A DNA stretch of 64,000 bases from an uncultured Acetatifactor sp. (GCA_947625675.1 CANQPH010000007.1:26049-90048), one strand, 5' to 3'; positions 17,375 to 26,930 are shown, numbered from the stretch's first letter. A program made the numbers and translations. The notes: generated from the sequence alone by a model not told the origin.

Positions 17375-18232
17375 TTATTTCACAAGCATCTTTTGTTGCC
17401 TATTATATATGTTTTGTTGCATATTTTCGTTGATATATTCATAGCTTTTCCGCAATCCCTCTTTTATATCCCAGGGATTCTCGTACTCAAACAGAACAGC
17501 TCCGCCAAAATCCCTCATGGCATCCAGAATAAGCGCCCAATCCATGATTCCTTCCCCGCAGGCCCCGGGCTTGATATGCCCGGAGGGCTGGGGAACAAAG
17601 TCTTTCATATGCACAACCGGAATTCTTTCCTGAAACATTTTATAAATGTTTTCCGGGTGAGGGTCCCCTACCGCCCACAAATTGGCAGGATCAAAAAGCA
17701 GCTTCACCGTATCCGGCAGTTCTTTCATCAATTTGCGGAGAGCTTCCGGATCCGTGGAGGTGCTGGCAAAATGTTCCACCCCATCCTCGTAACTGTTCAC
17801 CCCTCCATGGGTTTCAATGACGAGGCATACATTCCGCCGCCCGGCATAATCATCGACCTTCCCGATGCAGTCCACCATATTCTTCCATCTGGAACCCGTC
17901 ACCTCTTCCAAAGGGGAAAAACCCGCAAAGATTCTCAAGTATTTCACTCCCAATGCCGAGCATATGTCCAATACCTTTTCCACCTTTTGCACATCTTTGT
18001 CATGCCCCTGTGAAAAATCATTGCCGGTAGACGCATATTGAAGTTCTATTCCATAATCCCGGTATAATTCCCTCACTCTTTCCAGTTCCTGCCGCGTCGC
18101 ATCCAAAGCCAGATCTGCAGGCGCATTCGCAATGCCCAGTTCCAGAAACTGCATTCCCAAATCATGGGTTATTCTTAATTGCTCTTCCAAGGGCGTCTCC
18201 CGAAATCCCCAAGCCGCACTGCCAAATTTCAT
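17375..18232 (-). CDS. Sugar phosphate isomerase/epimerase family TIM-barrel protein
   Basis: The protein has 285 aa, starting at the ATG seven bases behind GGGAGG. It is an AP-endonuclease-2/xylose-isomerase-like barrel: LGMQFLELGIA, GVKYLRIFAGF, VCLVIETHGG (metal Glu and His), VKLLFDPANLWAVG (metal Asp), VVHMKDFVPQ (His) and GAVLFEYENPW (Glu). The metal ligands appear intact. Relatives are sugar epimerases, inosose dehydratases or lyases acting on 3-keto-glycosides. It is the last gene after GH78, MDR dehydrogenase and radical SAM. The substrate is unknown. Confidence 0.85.
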   Translation of the reverse strand: MKFGSAAWGFRETPLEEQLRITHDLGMQFLELGIANAPADLALDATRQELERVRELYRDYGIELQYASTGNDFSQGHDKDVQKVEKVLDICSALGVKYLRIFAGFSPLEEVTGSRWKNMVDCIGKVDDYAGRRNVCLVIETHGGVNSYEDGVEHFASTSTDPEALRKLMKELPDTVKLLFDPANLWAVGDPHPENIYKMFQERIPVVHMKDFVPQPSGHIKPGACGEGIMDWALILDAMRDFGGAVLFEYENPWDIKEGLRKSYEYINENMQQNIYNRQQKMLVK

Positions 18233-18250
18233 ACGTTTACCTCCCATTCG

Positions 18251-19231
18251 TCAAGCATCCAGGCGAAAACTTCTGCTGTTTATCCAGGAACAGTGATCAC
18301 AGGCAACGCAGTTTCCCTTCCTGATCTCTTCCCGAAACTTTTCCGATTTTGAATTATGGAATATGGAAATCAGAGAATCCTCTTTCACGTTTCCGGCACT
18401 GAAGTCATAGAAATCCGTACAATACATCACGTTTCCATTCCACGCCACATGGATATGGGAAAAAGGTGATCTGCAGAACGTCCCTTCCTTTCCATGAGGA
18501 AGATATGCGACATTCTTGGGATATTTTCTTTTTCCTATCTTTTCAAGCGCGGCCCGCTTTTTTTCTTCCTCCACAGGCTCATTCACCCAGGAATCTATTT
18601 CCGTGGCGACCGTGCCAAAGCATTCCTCCATCCAGCGCTTATATGCGGAAACTTCCTCCTTTGAAAGGAAAATCATCTCCTGAAGCAAAATTTCATCGCA
18701 ATCCAGGCCGCACAAGGCGTCCGGCAATTCTTCCAGGTGTTCCAGATTATCCCGGGAAATCACCGTCATCAGAGAGACTTTGGCATTTCCTCCATGAACC
18801 AGCCCGAGATTGCGGGCCACCCGGTCAAATACCCCATCTCCCCTTACTTTATCATGTTCCTGCCTATCCCCGTCCAGGGACACGTAAATATGCTCAAATT
18901 CCTGCCGCAGCAATTCCGCATGGCGGTCCATCAATACTCCGTTGGTGACGATCCCCAGGCGAAACCCCATTCTTCTAAGATTCTGCGCCAAGGGATCGAA
19001 ATAGGGACACAGAAGGGGCTCTCCACCCCACAGGATGATATCGGGAAGAGGGCCCCTTCCCTTCTGAGATTCCTTTAACTCTTCCGCAATCCTGATCCAG
19101 TCTCCCAATTCCATGGGAGACCCGCCCGCATTTGAGAAAAAACCTTTTTCCCCCCACTGACCGCAAAACCAGCATCTAAGGTTGCAAGACTTCGTGATCT
19201 GAAAATGCACCAGTTCTAATTTCTTTTCCAT
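18251..19231 (-). CDS. Radical SAM/SPASM-like protein in the glycan operon
   Basis: The protein has 326 aa, starting at the ATG seven bases after the dehydrogenase stop (MEKKLELVHFQITKS). The cluster motif is CNLRCWFCG, with GGEP (LWGGEPLLCPY) for SAM binding and a C-terminal cysteine set (FCRSPFSH, NVMYCTDFYD, CVACDHCSW) that could bind an auxiliary Fe-S cluster. SPASM proteins modify peptides, activate sulfatases or oxidise sugars and alcohols. There is no sulfatase or precursor peptide nearby, so a direct sugar-modifying or dehydrogenase role is possible. That is inference from context only. Confidence 0.87.
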   Translation of the reverse strand: MEKKLELVHFQITKSCNLRCWFCGQWGEKGFFSNAGGSPMELGDWIRIAEELKESQKGRGPLPDIILWGGEPLLCPYFDPLAQNLRRMGFRLGIVTNGVLMDRHAELLRQEFEHIYVSLDGDRQEHDKVRGDGVFDRVARNLGLVHGGNAKVSLMTVISRDNLEHLEELPDALCGLDCDEILLQEMIFLSKEEVSAYKRWMEECFGTVATEIDSWVNEPVEEEKKRAALEKIGKRKYPKNVAYLPHGKEGTFCRSPFSHIHVAWNGNVMYCTDFYDFSAGNVKEDSLISIFHNSKSEKFREEIRKGNCVACDHCSWINSRSFRLDA

Positions 19232-19238
19232 AACCCCT

Positions 19239-20288
19239 CTATTTTGACCAGTCAAACAGAATCTTGAAACATTCTTCTCCCATCTTTTCCTGATAGGCAA
19301 AAGCTTCTTTACATCTGGACACTCCCCAGATCTCCACCGGTAATTGGGAAGTATCAAATTTTCCCTCCGATATCCATTTCAAGACCTGCTCCTTACAGCC
19401 GGCCTTTAAGGCACAGGTCATGGTAATCGTGACATTTTTGACAAACCATCTGTGATATTGATCGAAGATAATCTGTCCGGGATAGTCTCCCTGTAAATGG
19501 ATATGAGCCGGACGGTCATCTTCTTCCCAGCCGCCTTCCTTCACATATTGATGCAGGGTTCCCACCACCTGCAGATTTCCGCTGCATTCCATTAATTGAT
19601 CGGCCATTTTCCCGTTTGTGGCGTCATGAATCACCGTGAGGGCCTTTTCCGGAGAAGTCACGATATCCGCATATTTTTCCGCTATGCTTCTGCGGAAGGC
19701 ATTCCTCTCTATACAAATCACCTGAAGCGTGGGTTCCAATATCTTCAGTTCCTGAATGGCGGAAATGCCCACCATTCCCGCTCCGACCACGACGATCGTC
19801 TCCCCGGGTCTAAGGGTCAATCTTCCAATCCCTTTCAGCGGTACGCAGGCCAGATATGCCAGGACCGCCTGTTCGTAAGTGACATTATCCGGAATCTTCA
19901 CCATATAATCAAACTGGTCATTGGTGGTATTGGAATCCTTCACCGTAAACTCGCTGGCCCCGCCCCAGGCGGCGCAAACGTCCCCATACTTCCGGCATTC
20001 ATTGATCATCACCCGGTCTCCCACCTGCAGCCTGCCGTCCGTCTCCGGCCCTTTTGCCACCACGACTCCGGCCGTCTCATAGCCCGGCACAAGAGGGAAA
20101 TAGCATTGCTCCGGATGCTGGAGACCCTTGTAGGTTTTCATATCCGTACCGGTAGAAATGGCGGAGAAATACGTCTGTGCAATGTAAGCGTCCGGGCAGG
20201 GCTCCGTCAGCTTTATTTCCCTCAAATTCGCCATATGCGGCCTTTCAATCACAACCGCCCGAGATGTCCTGTAATCTCTGTAATCCAT
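19239..20288 (-). CDS. Medium-chain alcohol/sugar dehydrogenase
   Basis: The protein has 349 aa. The GroES-like part contains YFSAISTGTDMKTYKG, PLVPGYETAGVVVAKG and GDRVMINECRKYG. The Rossmann part has VVGAGMVGISAIQELK. The usual catalytic Cys of zinc dehydrogenases is replaced (STGTDMK) and the four-cysteine structural zinc loop is absent, so it may be zinc-independent. It lies 19 bases after GH78 and 7 bases before the radical SAM gene. A role in oxidising or reducing a released deoxy sugar or sugar acid is plausible. Confidence 0.8.
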   Translation of the reverse strand: MDYRDYRTSRAVVIERPHMANLREIKLTEPCPDAYIAQTYFSAISTGTDMKTYKGLQHPEQCYFPLVPGYETAGVVVAKGPETDGRLQVGDRVMINECRKYGDVCAAWGGASEFTVKDSNTTNDQFDYMVKIPDNVTYEQAVLAYLACVPLKGIGRLTLRPGETIVVVGAGMVGISAIQELKILEPTLQVICIERNAFRRSIAEKYADIVTSPEKALTVIHDATNGKMADQLMECSGNLQVVGTLHQYVKEGGWEEDDRPAHIHLQGDYPGQIIFDQYHRWFVKNVTITMTCALKAGCKEQVLKWISEGKFDTSQLPVEIWGVSRCKEAFAYQEKMGEECFKILFDWSK

Positions 20289-20306
20289 AAAATTCTTCCT
20301 CCTTTT

Positions 20307-23018
20307 TTAAATAATCCATTCGCAATCTGTCTTCGCATCCAGCTGGAACTCAAATTCATAGGGTTCTGCGCAAACCACTTTCCCCTCCGGGAGACACACC
20401 TCCGCATCCGTTCCCTCCGGCAGCTTTATTTTCCAGTAAATTCTATCCCTCGCAAACTTCCAGGAGGATTCTATCTTCCCTTTTACCGACTGATAGCTGA
20501 CGCCATATTGCCCAATCTGCCGAACGAAAAGGGGTTTCATGACGATATGTTCCAGTCCGGGCCCGGACTGTGTCACACGGATTCCTCCCAAATACTCAAA
20601 AAACCAGCTCCCCACACTTCCCAGGGCAAAGTGATTCATGCTAAGCGACGGATCCTCCGTAAGAATGCCCTTCCAATCCTCCGTAATGGCCGTGGCCCCG
20701 GTATCTATCATATACTGCCAGGAAGGAAAATCCTTTTGCGTAAAAATCTTCCAAGCCACATCGGCATGTCCGAAATCGCACAGCAGCCCAAGCAGGAAAC
20801 CGGTCGTCATAATCCCCGTGGTAAGATGGTCATCCGCTTCTCTGATATAGAACAAAAGCCTGTCCATAGCCTTCCTGCGCTCTTCCACCGGCACCAGCCC
20901 CAGCGCCAGCGGCAATATCTGACCGCCCTGGCACGCCTGACCGAAATCCCCTTTTCCCTCCTCATAATACATGGCGAGGAAGTTCTTCCTGGCGACGTCA
21001 TACTGTTCCTTGAACTGCCGTTCCTCCTGAGCATTTCCCAAGATTGCGGCCATTCGGGACAGCATGTTCAGATGCAGACAATAGTAGCAGCAAGCCAGGA
21101 AATCCGAAGACATTCCGTTGTCCACCGCCAGCCAGTCCCGGTACGGGGCCCGCATTCCCAGGGGAAGAATCCCGCTCATCCGCCGCTGCCTTTCTTTCAG
21201 CAATTCCTTTGCAGCCGGATACTTCACTCTCACGATTTCCCGATCTCCGTAAAACATGTATAGGACAAGGGGAAGAATATATTCCTCATCCTCATAGCCA
21301 TACACGTCTTTTTCCAATTTACGTCCCCCGTCCGTCCAGCGGGCCAGGAACTTGGAATTATCCATATACCAACAGGCAGTGCGTGAAAATGCCTGAGTGT
21401 CCCCATTCCAGAAATTTTTTTCTCTCGTGGGGCAATCCGTAGGCCCCGAAAAAATGTTGCTCCTATAGCTCCTGGTAATTCTTTCCCAAAGATCGCAGAT
21501 CAGCTTGTGGTCCGTCGTGATCTTTCCGGTTTCCATCAAATCCGTGTTCATGGGAACCATTTCAATCTTTGCGATTTCCGCTCGTCCCTTTTCCACATAA
21601 ATATAGCGGAAACCCGTATAAGCGAACCGGGGCTCGTATACCTCTTCTTTTTCTCCCTTACAGATATAAACATCTATATTTCTTCTATTATAAGGCGCCT
21701 TTCCATCCGGGAAAGAATCCCGGGGGAAAAACACGTCCCTATAAGGGCCGATACCGGGGCTTCCGTCCTGATTCAATCTCTCGCAATATTGTATGATAAC
21801 CGCTTCCCTGCGCCTGCAGTTTCGCAGCACGATCCTGCTCCGCCCCGCCTCCGTCACTCCGAAATCGTAGATGTCGTATTGCGGATTTCCCGTCAGGACG
21901 CTTGCGGCTTCCCTGTGCCGCTGCCCCCGAATGGGCGGATAATCCTGATATACAAAGGGACGTTCCTCCGGAGAAATATCATAAGCTTCCGCCCGCTGCC
22001 AGCGTTCGTCTCCTTCTCCCTCTACCTTATTCCAATTCGGCACTTCTTCTCTCGCATCATATCTTTCCCCGAATTGAAGATCATTATCTATCAGCGGAGA
22101 AGCCGTCACCATCCAGCTGTCATCCGTCGTATAAAAATCTTTCCTTCCATCCCCATACGTGATCGTCAGTTCCCCCAAAAGGGATGGTCTGTCCGCACGC
22201 AGTTCCCCCCAGGAAGTGCAGTTATACCAACCATTGCCCAGCCAAAATGCAAGCATGTTGTTGCCCGGATGCAAAAACGGCTTTACATCAATCACCTGAT
22301 ACTCCTGATATTTTTCCTTGATTCCGGGAGAAAATAAGGCATCGTCCGCCCTCTCTCCATTTACAAAGGCCTCATATATTCCCTTTGCCGTCACGCACAA
22401 TTCGGCTTTTTCCACGGGTGCGCCCACCAAAATCGCTTTTCTGAAATAACAGCTTCTCCGCAACAGGCGATGATGCGTCCTGGTGCAAACCATCTGCCGC
22501 TCTTCCCTGTTTTTGCGTCCCGGATTCTCCATGGTGGTCCACTGTTCAGGCTCCTGACCGGCATGGAAATCGCACACCTCGTAGGCATGCCAGTTTTCAT
22601 CCGTCCTGATACATTTTTCCGATCCATCCGACAGACAGATGACGACGCTTCCTCTCATCGCTGCCGTAAACCTAAGGGGAGTGGCGGTTTGATATGCCCG
22701 CACCGCAATGATGTTCCGTCCCTCCTTCAGGCAGGCTCCCACCTCCAGGACTCCCGTGTAATTTCTGCCTTCGGACACAGGGACCCCATTCACAAAAACG
22801 TCAATTTCATTATCGCACCAAAACTCCAGCCTGGCCGATTCGACTTCCCCGGCGAGACAAAACTCTCTTCTCATATGCTCCCGCACATAGGGCTGGGGCC
22901 AAATCCACTCCCCGGGTTCCTGCTGCATGGGCGGGAATTCTTCCAATCCTCTCAAGTATTCTTCGCTCGCCCTGATCCATTTTCCGGGAAAAATTTTTTC
23001 TTCACAATGATATGCCAT
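20307..23018 (-). CDS. GH78 alpha-L-rhamnosidase, intracellular
   Basis: The protein has 903 aa and no signal peptide. Beta-sandwich domains occupy roughly the first 430 residues. The six-hairpin catalytic domain follows with the family motif GPTDCPTREKNFWNGDTQAF, the counterpart of DCPQRDERLGWTGD, then DWLAVDNGMSSDFLACCYYC and AITEDWKGILTEDPSLSMNH. A C-terminal sandwich ends the protein. It inverts and hydrolyses terminal alpha-L-rhamnose from flavonoid glycosides or rhamnogalacturonan fragments. It heads a four-gene block with dehydrogenase, radical SAM and TIM-barrel genes. Confidence 0.92.
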   Translation of the reverse strand: MAYHCEEKIFPGKWIRASEEYLRGLEEFPPMQQEPGEWIWPQPYVREHMRREFCLAGEVESARLEFWCDNEIDVFVNGVPVSEGRNYTGVLEVGACLKEGRNIIAVRAYQTATPLRFTAAMRGSVVICLSDGSEKCIRTDENWHAYEVCDFHAGQEPEQWTTMENPGRKNREERQMVCTRTHHRLLRRSCYFRKAILVGAPVEKAELCVTAKGIYEAFVNGERADDALFSPGIKEKYQEYQVIDVKPFLHPGNNMLAFWLGNGWYNCTSWGELRADRPSLLGELTITYGDGRKDFYTTDDSWMVTASPLIDNDLQFGERYDAREEVPNWNKVEGEGDERWQRAEAYDISPEERPFVYQDYPPIRGQRHREAASVLTGNPQYDIYDFGVTEAGRSRIVLRNCRRREAVIIQYCERLNQDGSPGIGPYRDVFFPRDSFPDGKAPYNRRNIDVYICKGEKEEVYEPRFAYTGFRYIYVEKGRAEIAKIEMVPMNTDLMETGKITTDHKLICDLWERITRSYRSNIFSGPTDCPTREKNFWNGDTQAFSRTACWYMDNSKFLARWTDGGRKLEKDVYGYEDEEYILPLVLYMFYGDREIVRVKYPAAKELLKERQRRMSGILPLGMRAPYRDWLAVDNGMSSDFLACCYYCLHLNMLSRMAAILGNAQEERQFKEQYDVARKNFLAMYYEEGKGDFGQACQGGQILPLALGLVPVEERRKAMDRLLFYIREADDHLTTGIMTTGFLLGLLCDFGHADVAWKIFTQKDFPSWQYMIDTGATAITEDWKGILTEDPSLSMNHFALGSVGSWFFEYLGGIRVTQSGPGLEHIVMKPLFVRQIGQYGVSYQSVKGKIESSWKFARDRIYWKIKLPEGTDAEVCLPEGKVVCAEPYEFEFQLDAKTDCEWII

Positions 23019-23153
23019 TTTTATTCTCCGCCTGTCTCCTATAGTTTCACCCTATATTGGTATTATTGCTCAATTTTCCATCCGAATTCTACCCTCTTTT
23101 GTTGTTTTTTATATATAATTTGTTGATTATTCTATAAAACGCAACAAAACATA

Positions 23154-23194
23154 AAAAACATGGGCAAGAATGCTCACATCCTTGCCCATGTTTT
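23154..23194 (-). terminator. Intrinsic terminator of ppdK
   Basis: A 13-bp stem (AAACATGGGCAAG with CTTGCCCATGTTT) is followed by T residues on the minus strand, 33 bases after the ppdK stop. Because the stem is AT-flanked on both sides it could act in both directions. Confidence 0.88.
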
Positions 23195-23226
23195 ACTCAT
23201 CTTATTATAATTTCAAAGGAAAAAAC

Positions 23227-25857
23227 TTATTTGTTGTTGAGCGCCGCCTGTGCCGCCGCCAGCCTGGCGATAGGCACCCGGAACGGAGAACAGGACACGT
23301 AGTTCAGGCCCACCTTGTGGCAGAACTCGATGGAGGAAGGATCTCCGCCGTGCTCGCCGCAGATGCCCAGCTTCAGGTCGGGTCTCACGGAACGGCCCTT
23401 CTTGGCGGCCATCTCCACCAGCTGTCCCACGCCGGTCTGATCCAGTCTGGCGAAAGGATCGGACTCGTAGATCTTGTTGGCGTAATAGGAATCCAGGAAC
23501 TTGCCCGCATCGTCTCTGGAGAAGCCGAAGGTCATCTGGGTCAGGTCGTTGGTTCCGAAGGAGAAGAACTCCGCTTCTTCTGCGATCTGGTCCGCCACCA
23601 GGGCGGCACGAGGGATTTCGATCATGGTTCCCACGTGATACTCCAGCTTCACGCCCTTCTCTTCCATGACCTTTTCCGCAGTTTCCACCACCACGTCCTT
23701 CACGAATTTCAGCTCTTTCTTCTCGCCCACCAGAGGGATCATGATCTCGGGAACGATGTCGTAGCCGTCCTCCTGCTTCACTTCGATGGCGGCCTCGATG
23801 ACGGCCCTGGTCTGCATCCTGGCGATCTCGGGATAGGTCACCGCCAGGCGGCAGCCTCTGTGGCCCATCATCGGGTTGAACTCATGAAGCTCGTCGCACT
23901 TCGCCTTTACCTCTTCCGGGGTCAGGCCCATATCCTCCGCCAGGGAAGCGATCTCTTCTTCCGTGGTGGGCACGAATTCGTGAAGAGGCGGATCCAGATA
24001 ACGCACGGTCATGGGTCTGCCTTCCAGAGCCTTGTACATGGCCTTGAAGTCGCCCTTCTGGAAAGGAATCAGCTCGTTCAAAGCTTCCTCCCTGGCTTCC
24101 ACGGTGTCGGACAGGATCATCTTGCGGATCTTGGGAATCCTCTCCGCATCAAAGAACATGTGCTCGGTACGGCACAGGCCGATGCCTTCCGCTCCCAGAT
24201 GCACCGCATTGGCGGTATCCGCCGGGGTATCCGCATTGGTGCGGACCTTCAGGGTGCGGAACTGATCCGCCCAGGCCATGATGCGGCCGAAGTTGCCGGA
24301 GACGGAAGCCTCTTCCGTCTGGATGTCTCCTCTGTAAATCTTACCGGTGGAGCCGTCCAGGGAAATGTAGTCGCCCTCGTGGAAGGTATAGCCGCCCAGG
24401 GTGAACCACTTCTCTTCTTCATTGATCTTGATATCGCCGCAGCCGGACACGCAGCAGGTGCCCATACCTCTGGCCACCACCGCAGCGTGGGAAGTCATGC
24501 CGCCCCGAACGGTGAGGACGCCCTGAGAAGCGTGCATGCCTTCGATATCCTCCGGAGAGGTCTCCAGACGGACCAGGATCACCCGCTCACCTCTGCCGCC
24601 CTTGCCGGCCGCCTTGGCGTCATCAGCGGTGAAATACACTTTGCCGGCCGCAGCTCCGGGAGATGCGGGAAGAGCGGTTCCAATCACCTCACCCGCCTTC
24701 AAGGCGTCGGCGTTGAAGGTAGGATGCAGCAGCTGATCCAGGGACTTGGCTTCGATGCGGCAGACCGCCTCTTCCGGGGTGATCAGGCCTTCGTCCACCA
24801 GGTCGCAGGCGATGTTGATGGCCGCAGCCGCAGTTCTCTTGCCGTTTCTGGTCTGCAGGAAATACAGATGTCCTTCCTCGATGGTGAACTCCATGTCCTG
24901 CATGTCGCGATAATGGTCTTCCAGCTTGCCGGCGATGGCGATGAACTCCTTGTAGCACTCCGGCAGATCCTCCGCCAGCTTGGTGATAGGCTGAGGGGTG
25001 CGGACGCCGGCCACCACGTCTTCGCCCTGGGCGTTGATCAGGTATTCTCCGAAAATGCCCTTGGCGCCGGTGGCGGGGTTACGGGTGAAGGCCACGCCGG
25101 TGCCGGAGGTGTTGCCCTTGTTGCCGAACACCATGCACTGCACGTTCACGGCGGTTCCCCAATCGCCGGGGATGTCATTCATACGTCTGTATACGATAGC
25201 ACGAGGGTTGTCCCAAGAACGGAAAACGGCCTTCACGGCGCCCATCAGCTGCTCTCTGGGATCCTGGGGGAACTCCTGGCCGTTCATGGCTTCCTTGTAC
25301 ACGTCCTTGAACCTTCCGGCCAGCACCTTCAGATCCTCGGCGGTCAGCTCCGTGTCATAATGTACACCCTTCTCCGCCTTCATCTCATCGATGATCTTCT
25401 CGAAGAAGGACTTGGGAACCTCCATGACCACGTCGGAATACATCTGAATGAAACGACGGTAGGAGTCATAGGCAAATCTGGGATTGCCCGTCTTCTTGGC
25501 AAAGCCTTCCACGGCCACGTCGTTCAAGCCCAGGTTCAGGATGGTGTCCATCATGCCGGGCATGGACGCCCTGGCGCCGGAACGGACGGATACCAGCAGA
25601 GGGTCCTCCGTATCACCGAATTTTTTGCCCATCAGTTCTTCCAGATCCTTGAGGTTGGCAAAAATCTGCTCCTGGATCTCTTCGGAAATCTGCTTGCCAT
25701 TATCATAGTAATCGGTACAGGCTTCTGTGGTCACGGTGAATCCCTGAGGGATCGGGAGACCAAGATTGGTCATCTCCGCCAGATTGGCCCCCTTGCCGCC
25801 CAGGAGATTGCGCATGTCTGCGCTGCCCTCTTTGAACTTGTAAACCCATTTTTTCAT
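23227..25857 (-). CDS. ppdK: Pyruvate, phosphate dikinase
   Basis: The protein has 876 aa, the normal full length. N-terminal ATP-grasp: KGANLAEMTNLGLPIPQGFT and GNKGNTSGTGVAFTRNPATG. Central swivelling domain: GGMTSHAAVVARGMGTCCVSG with the phospho-acceptor His and the regulatory Thr two residues before. C-terminal PEP barrel: GICGEHGGDP with the catalytic Cys. It interconverts pyruvate, ATP and phosphate with PEP, AMP and pyrophosphate in the cytoplasm. With pckA it sets the PEP node. It is a single-gene unit with its own promoter and terminator. Confidence 0.97.
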   Translation of the reverse strand: MKKWVYKFKEGSADMRNLLGGKGANLAEMTNLGLPIPQGFTVTTEACTDYYDNGKQISEEIQEQIFANLKDLEELMGKKFGDTEDPLLVSVRSGARASMPGMMDTILNLGLNDVAVEGFAKKTGNPRFAYDSYRRFIQMYSDVVMEVPKSFFEKIIDEMKAEKGVHYDTELTAEDLKVLAGRFKDVYKEAMNGQEFPQDPREQLMGAVKAVFRSWDNPRAIVYRRMNDIPGDWGTAVNVQCMVFGNKGNTSGTGVAFTRNPATGAKGIFGEYLINAQGEDVVAGVRTPQPITKLAEDLPECYKEFIAIAGKLEDHYRDMQDMEFTIEEGHLYFLQTRNGKRTAAAAINIACDLVDEGLITPEEAVCRIEAKSLDQLLHPTFNADALKAGEVIGTALPASPGAAAGKVYFTADDAKAAGKGGRGERVILVRLETSPEDIEGMHASQGVLTVRGGMTSHAAVVARGMGTCCVSGCGDIKINEEEKWFTLGGYTFHEGDYISLDGSTGKIYRGDIQTEEASVSGNFGRIMAWADQFRTLKVRTNADTPADTANAVHLGAEGIGLCRTEHMFFDAERIPKIRKMILSDTVEAREEALNELIPFQKGDFKAMYKALEGRPMTVRYLDPPLHEFVPTTEEEIASLAEDMGLTPEEVKAKCDELHEFNPMMGHRGCRLAVTYPEIARMQTRAVIEAAIEVKQEDGYDIVPEIMIPLVGEKKELKFVKDVVVETAEKVMEEKGVKLEYHVGTMIEIPRAALVADQIAEEAEFFSFGTNDLTQMTFGFSRDDAGKFLDSYYANKIYESDPFARLDQTGVGQLVEMAAKKGRSVRPDLKLGICGEHGGDPSSIEFCHKVGLNYVSCSPFRVPIARLAAAQAALNNK

Positions 25858-25906
25858 GCTTTTTTCTCCCTTTTCTAATTTTTAGTAATTAAATTTCCAT
25901 ATATCC

Positions 25907-25935
25907 ATTGTAACAATCCGGCCTGATAATATCAA
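25907..25935 (-). promoter_or_regulatory. Sigma-A promoter of ppdK
   Basis: TTGATA and TACAAT on the minus strand are 17 bases apart and lie about 50 bases before the ppdK start. A second weaker pair (TTGGAA, 17, TAAATT) lies further upstream. Confidence 0.65.
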
Positions 25936-26027
25936 GGTGAAATTTATCGTTTTTTAATATTGTTTCCAATTTCGTACATTTTTACCATAATTTTTTGGAA
26001 AAGAAGGCATATTCACGGTTTTGAATT

Positions 26028-26876
26028 CTACTCTTCCGAAGGCTGTTCCTGGGGATCGAAACTGTCGAAAATATAGATGTCAAAATGCTTCTTGGCCTCC
26101 GCCAGCTCCGCCTCGCTCTTGATGGTATAGGCCACCGCCGTGTTCCGGTACAGCTTGCGGCAGAGCCTGCGGGAAAGATTCTTCTCATGATGCTGGTTGT
26201 AGGCCACGAAATCCGGCTTGGTCAGGAAATTCAGCATCAAGTTCTCCATTGCGAAATAGGCGGGATTCCTCCTGTCGCTGTAGGACATAAAGCCATCGGA
26301 CAGCTGTCCCCGCACCACCTGAGGCCGGTTTTGCTTGTACCAATAGATGCCCAGGGGATTGAAGGATTCTATGCAGTACAGCCCGGGATAATCCTGCAGG
26401 AGCCTGTCCGCTATGGGACAGACGCTCAGATCCCTTCCCTCTATTTTCAGCTCCACGATCAGGGGCACCTTCCCGCCCACCAGCTTCAGAACGTCCGCAA
26501 ATTTCGGAATGGTTTCCGAGGATTTCAGCAGCTTGAACTGCTGCAATTCCTCATAGGTATAATCACACACCTTTCCCTCGGTCCCGCACATCCGATTCAG
26601 GGTGAAATCATGGAACACCACCGCCACCCGATCTTTGGTCAGCTGCACGTCCAGCTCGATGCCATAGCCCCGATCCACCGCCTTCTGAAAGGCGGCCAGG
26701 GAATTTTCCGGGGCCTCTCCCCCATTGTCATGGAGTCCCCTGTGGGCATAGAGCACGCCTCCCAGATCATCCAGATCTTTGTTGCGGCTCAGGTGCGGCA
26801 TAATGGCCAACAGGTAGGCCGCCGAGGATGCGGCCGCAACTCCCAACAACATTCCAAGCATTTTCCGTTTCTTCAA
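26028..26876 (-). CDS. Membrane-anchored glycerophosphodiester phosphodiesterase
   Basis: The protein has 282 aa with a TTG start behind AAAGGAG; an ATG 39 bases upstream lacks a Shine-Dalgarno site. An N-terminal hydrophobic helix (MLGMLLGVAAASSAAYLLAI) anchors the protein. The GDPD domain shows YAHRGLHDNGGEAPENSLAAF, YGIELDVQLTKD and VVFHDFTLNRMCG, with the catalytic His pair and metal Glu/Asp. The enzyme cleaves glycerophosphodiesters to glycerol 3-phosphate and an alcohol, perhaps from phospholipid or teichoic acid turnover. It follows the MFS gene by about 50 bases. Confidence 0.9.
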   Translation of the reverse strand: MKKRKMLGMLLGVAAASSAAYLLAIMPHLSRNKDLDDLGGVLYAHRGLHDNGGEAPENSLAAFQKAVDRGYGIELDVQLTKDRVAVVFHDFTLNRMCGTEGKVCDYTYEELQQFKLLKSSETIPKFADVLKLVGGKVPLIVELKIEGRDLSVCPIADRLLQDYPGLYCIESFNPLGIYWYKQNRPQVVRGQLSDGFMSYSDRRNPAYFAMENLMLNFLTKPDFVAYNQHHEKNLSRRLCRKLYRNTAVAYTIKSEAELAEAKKHFDIYIFDSFDPQEQPSEE

Positions 26877-26930
26877 GTCTCTCTCCTTTCCGTCTGTCCG
26901 GACAAGCTTTGTCATTTGTGAATAGGTTAC

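Noticed and set aside
19596..22337. Plus-strand open frames of 555 and 276 codons opposite the dehydrogenase and GH78 genes
   Set aside because: Composition is typical of antisense shadows (Arg, His, Pro, Ile rich); no domain or start signal.
23170..25878. A 902-codon open frame on the strand opposite ppdK
   Set aside because: It mirrors ppdK almost end to end, its protein is His/Gly/Leu-rich without domain motifs, and ppdK has full family conservation. It is a by-product of codon bias.
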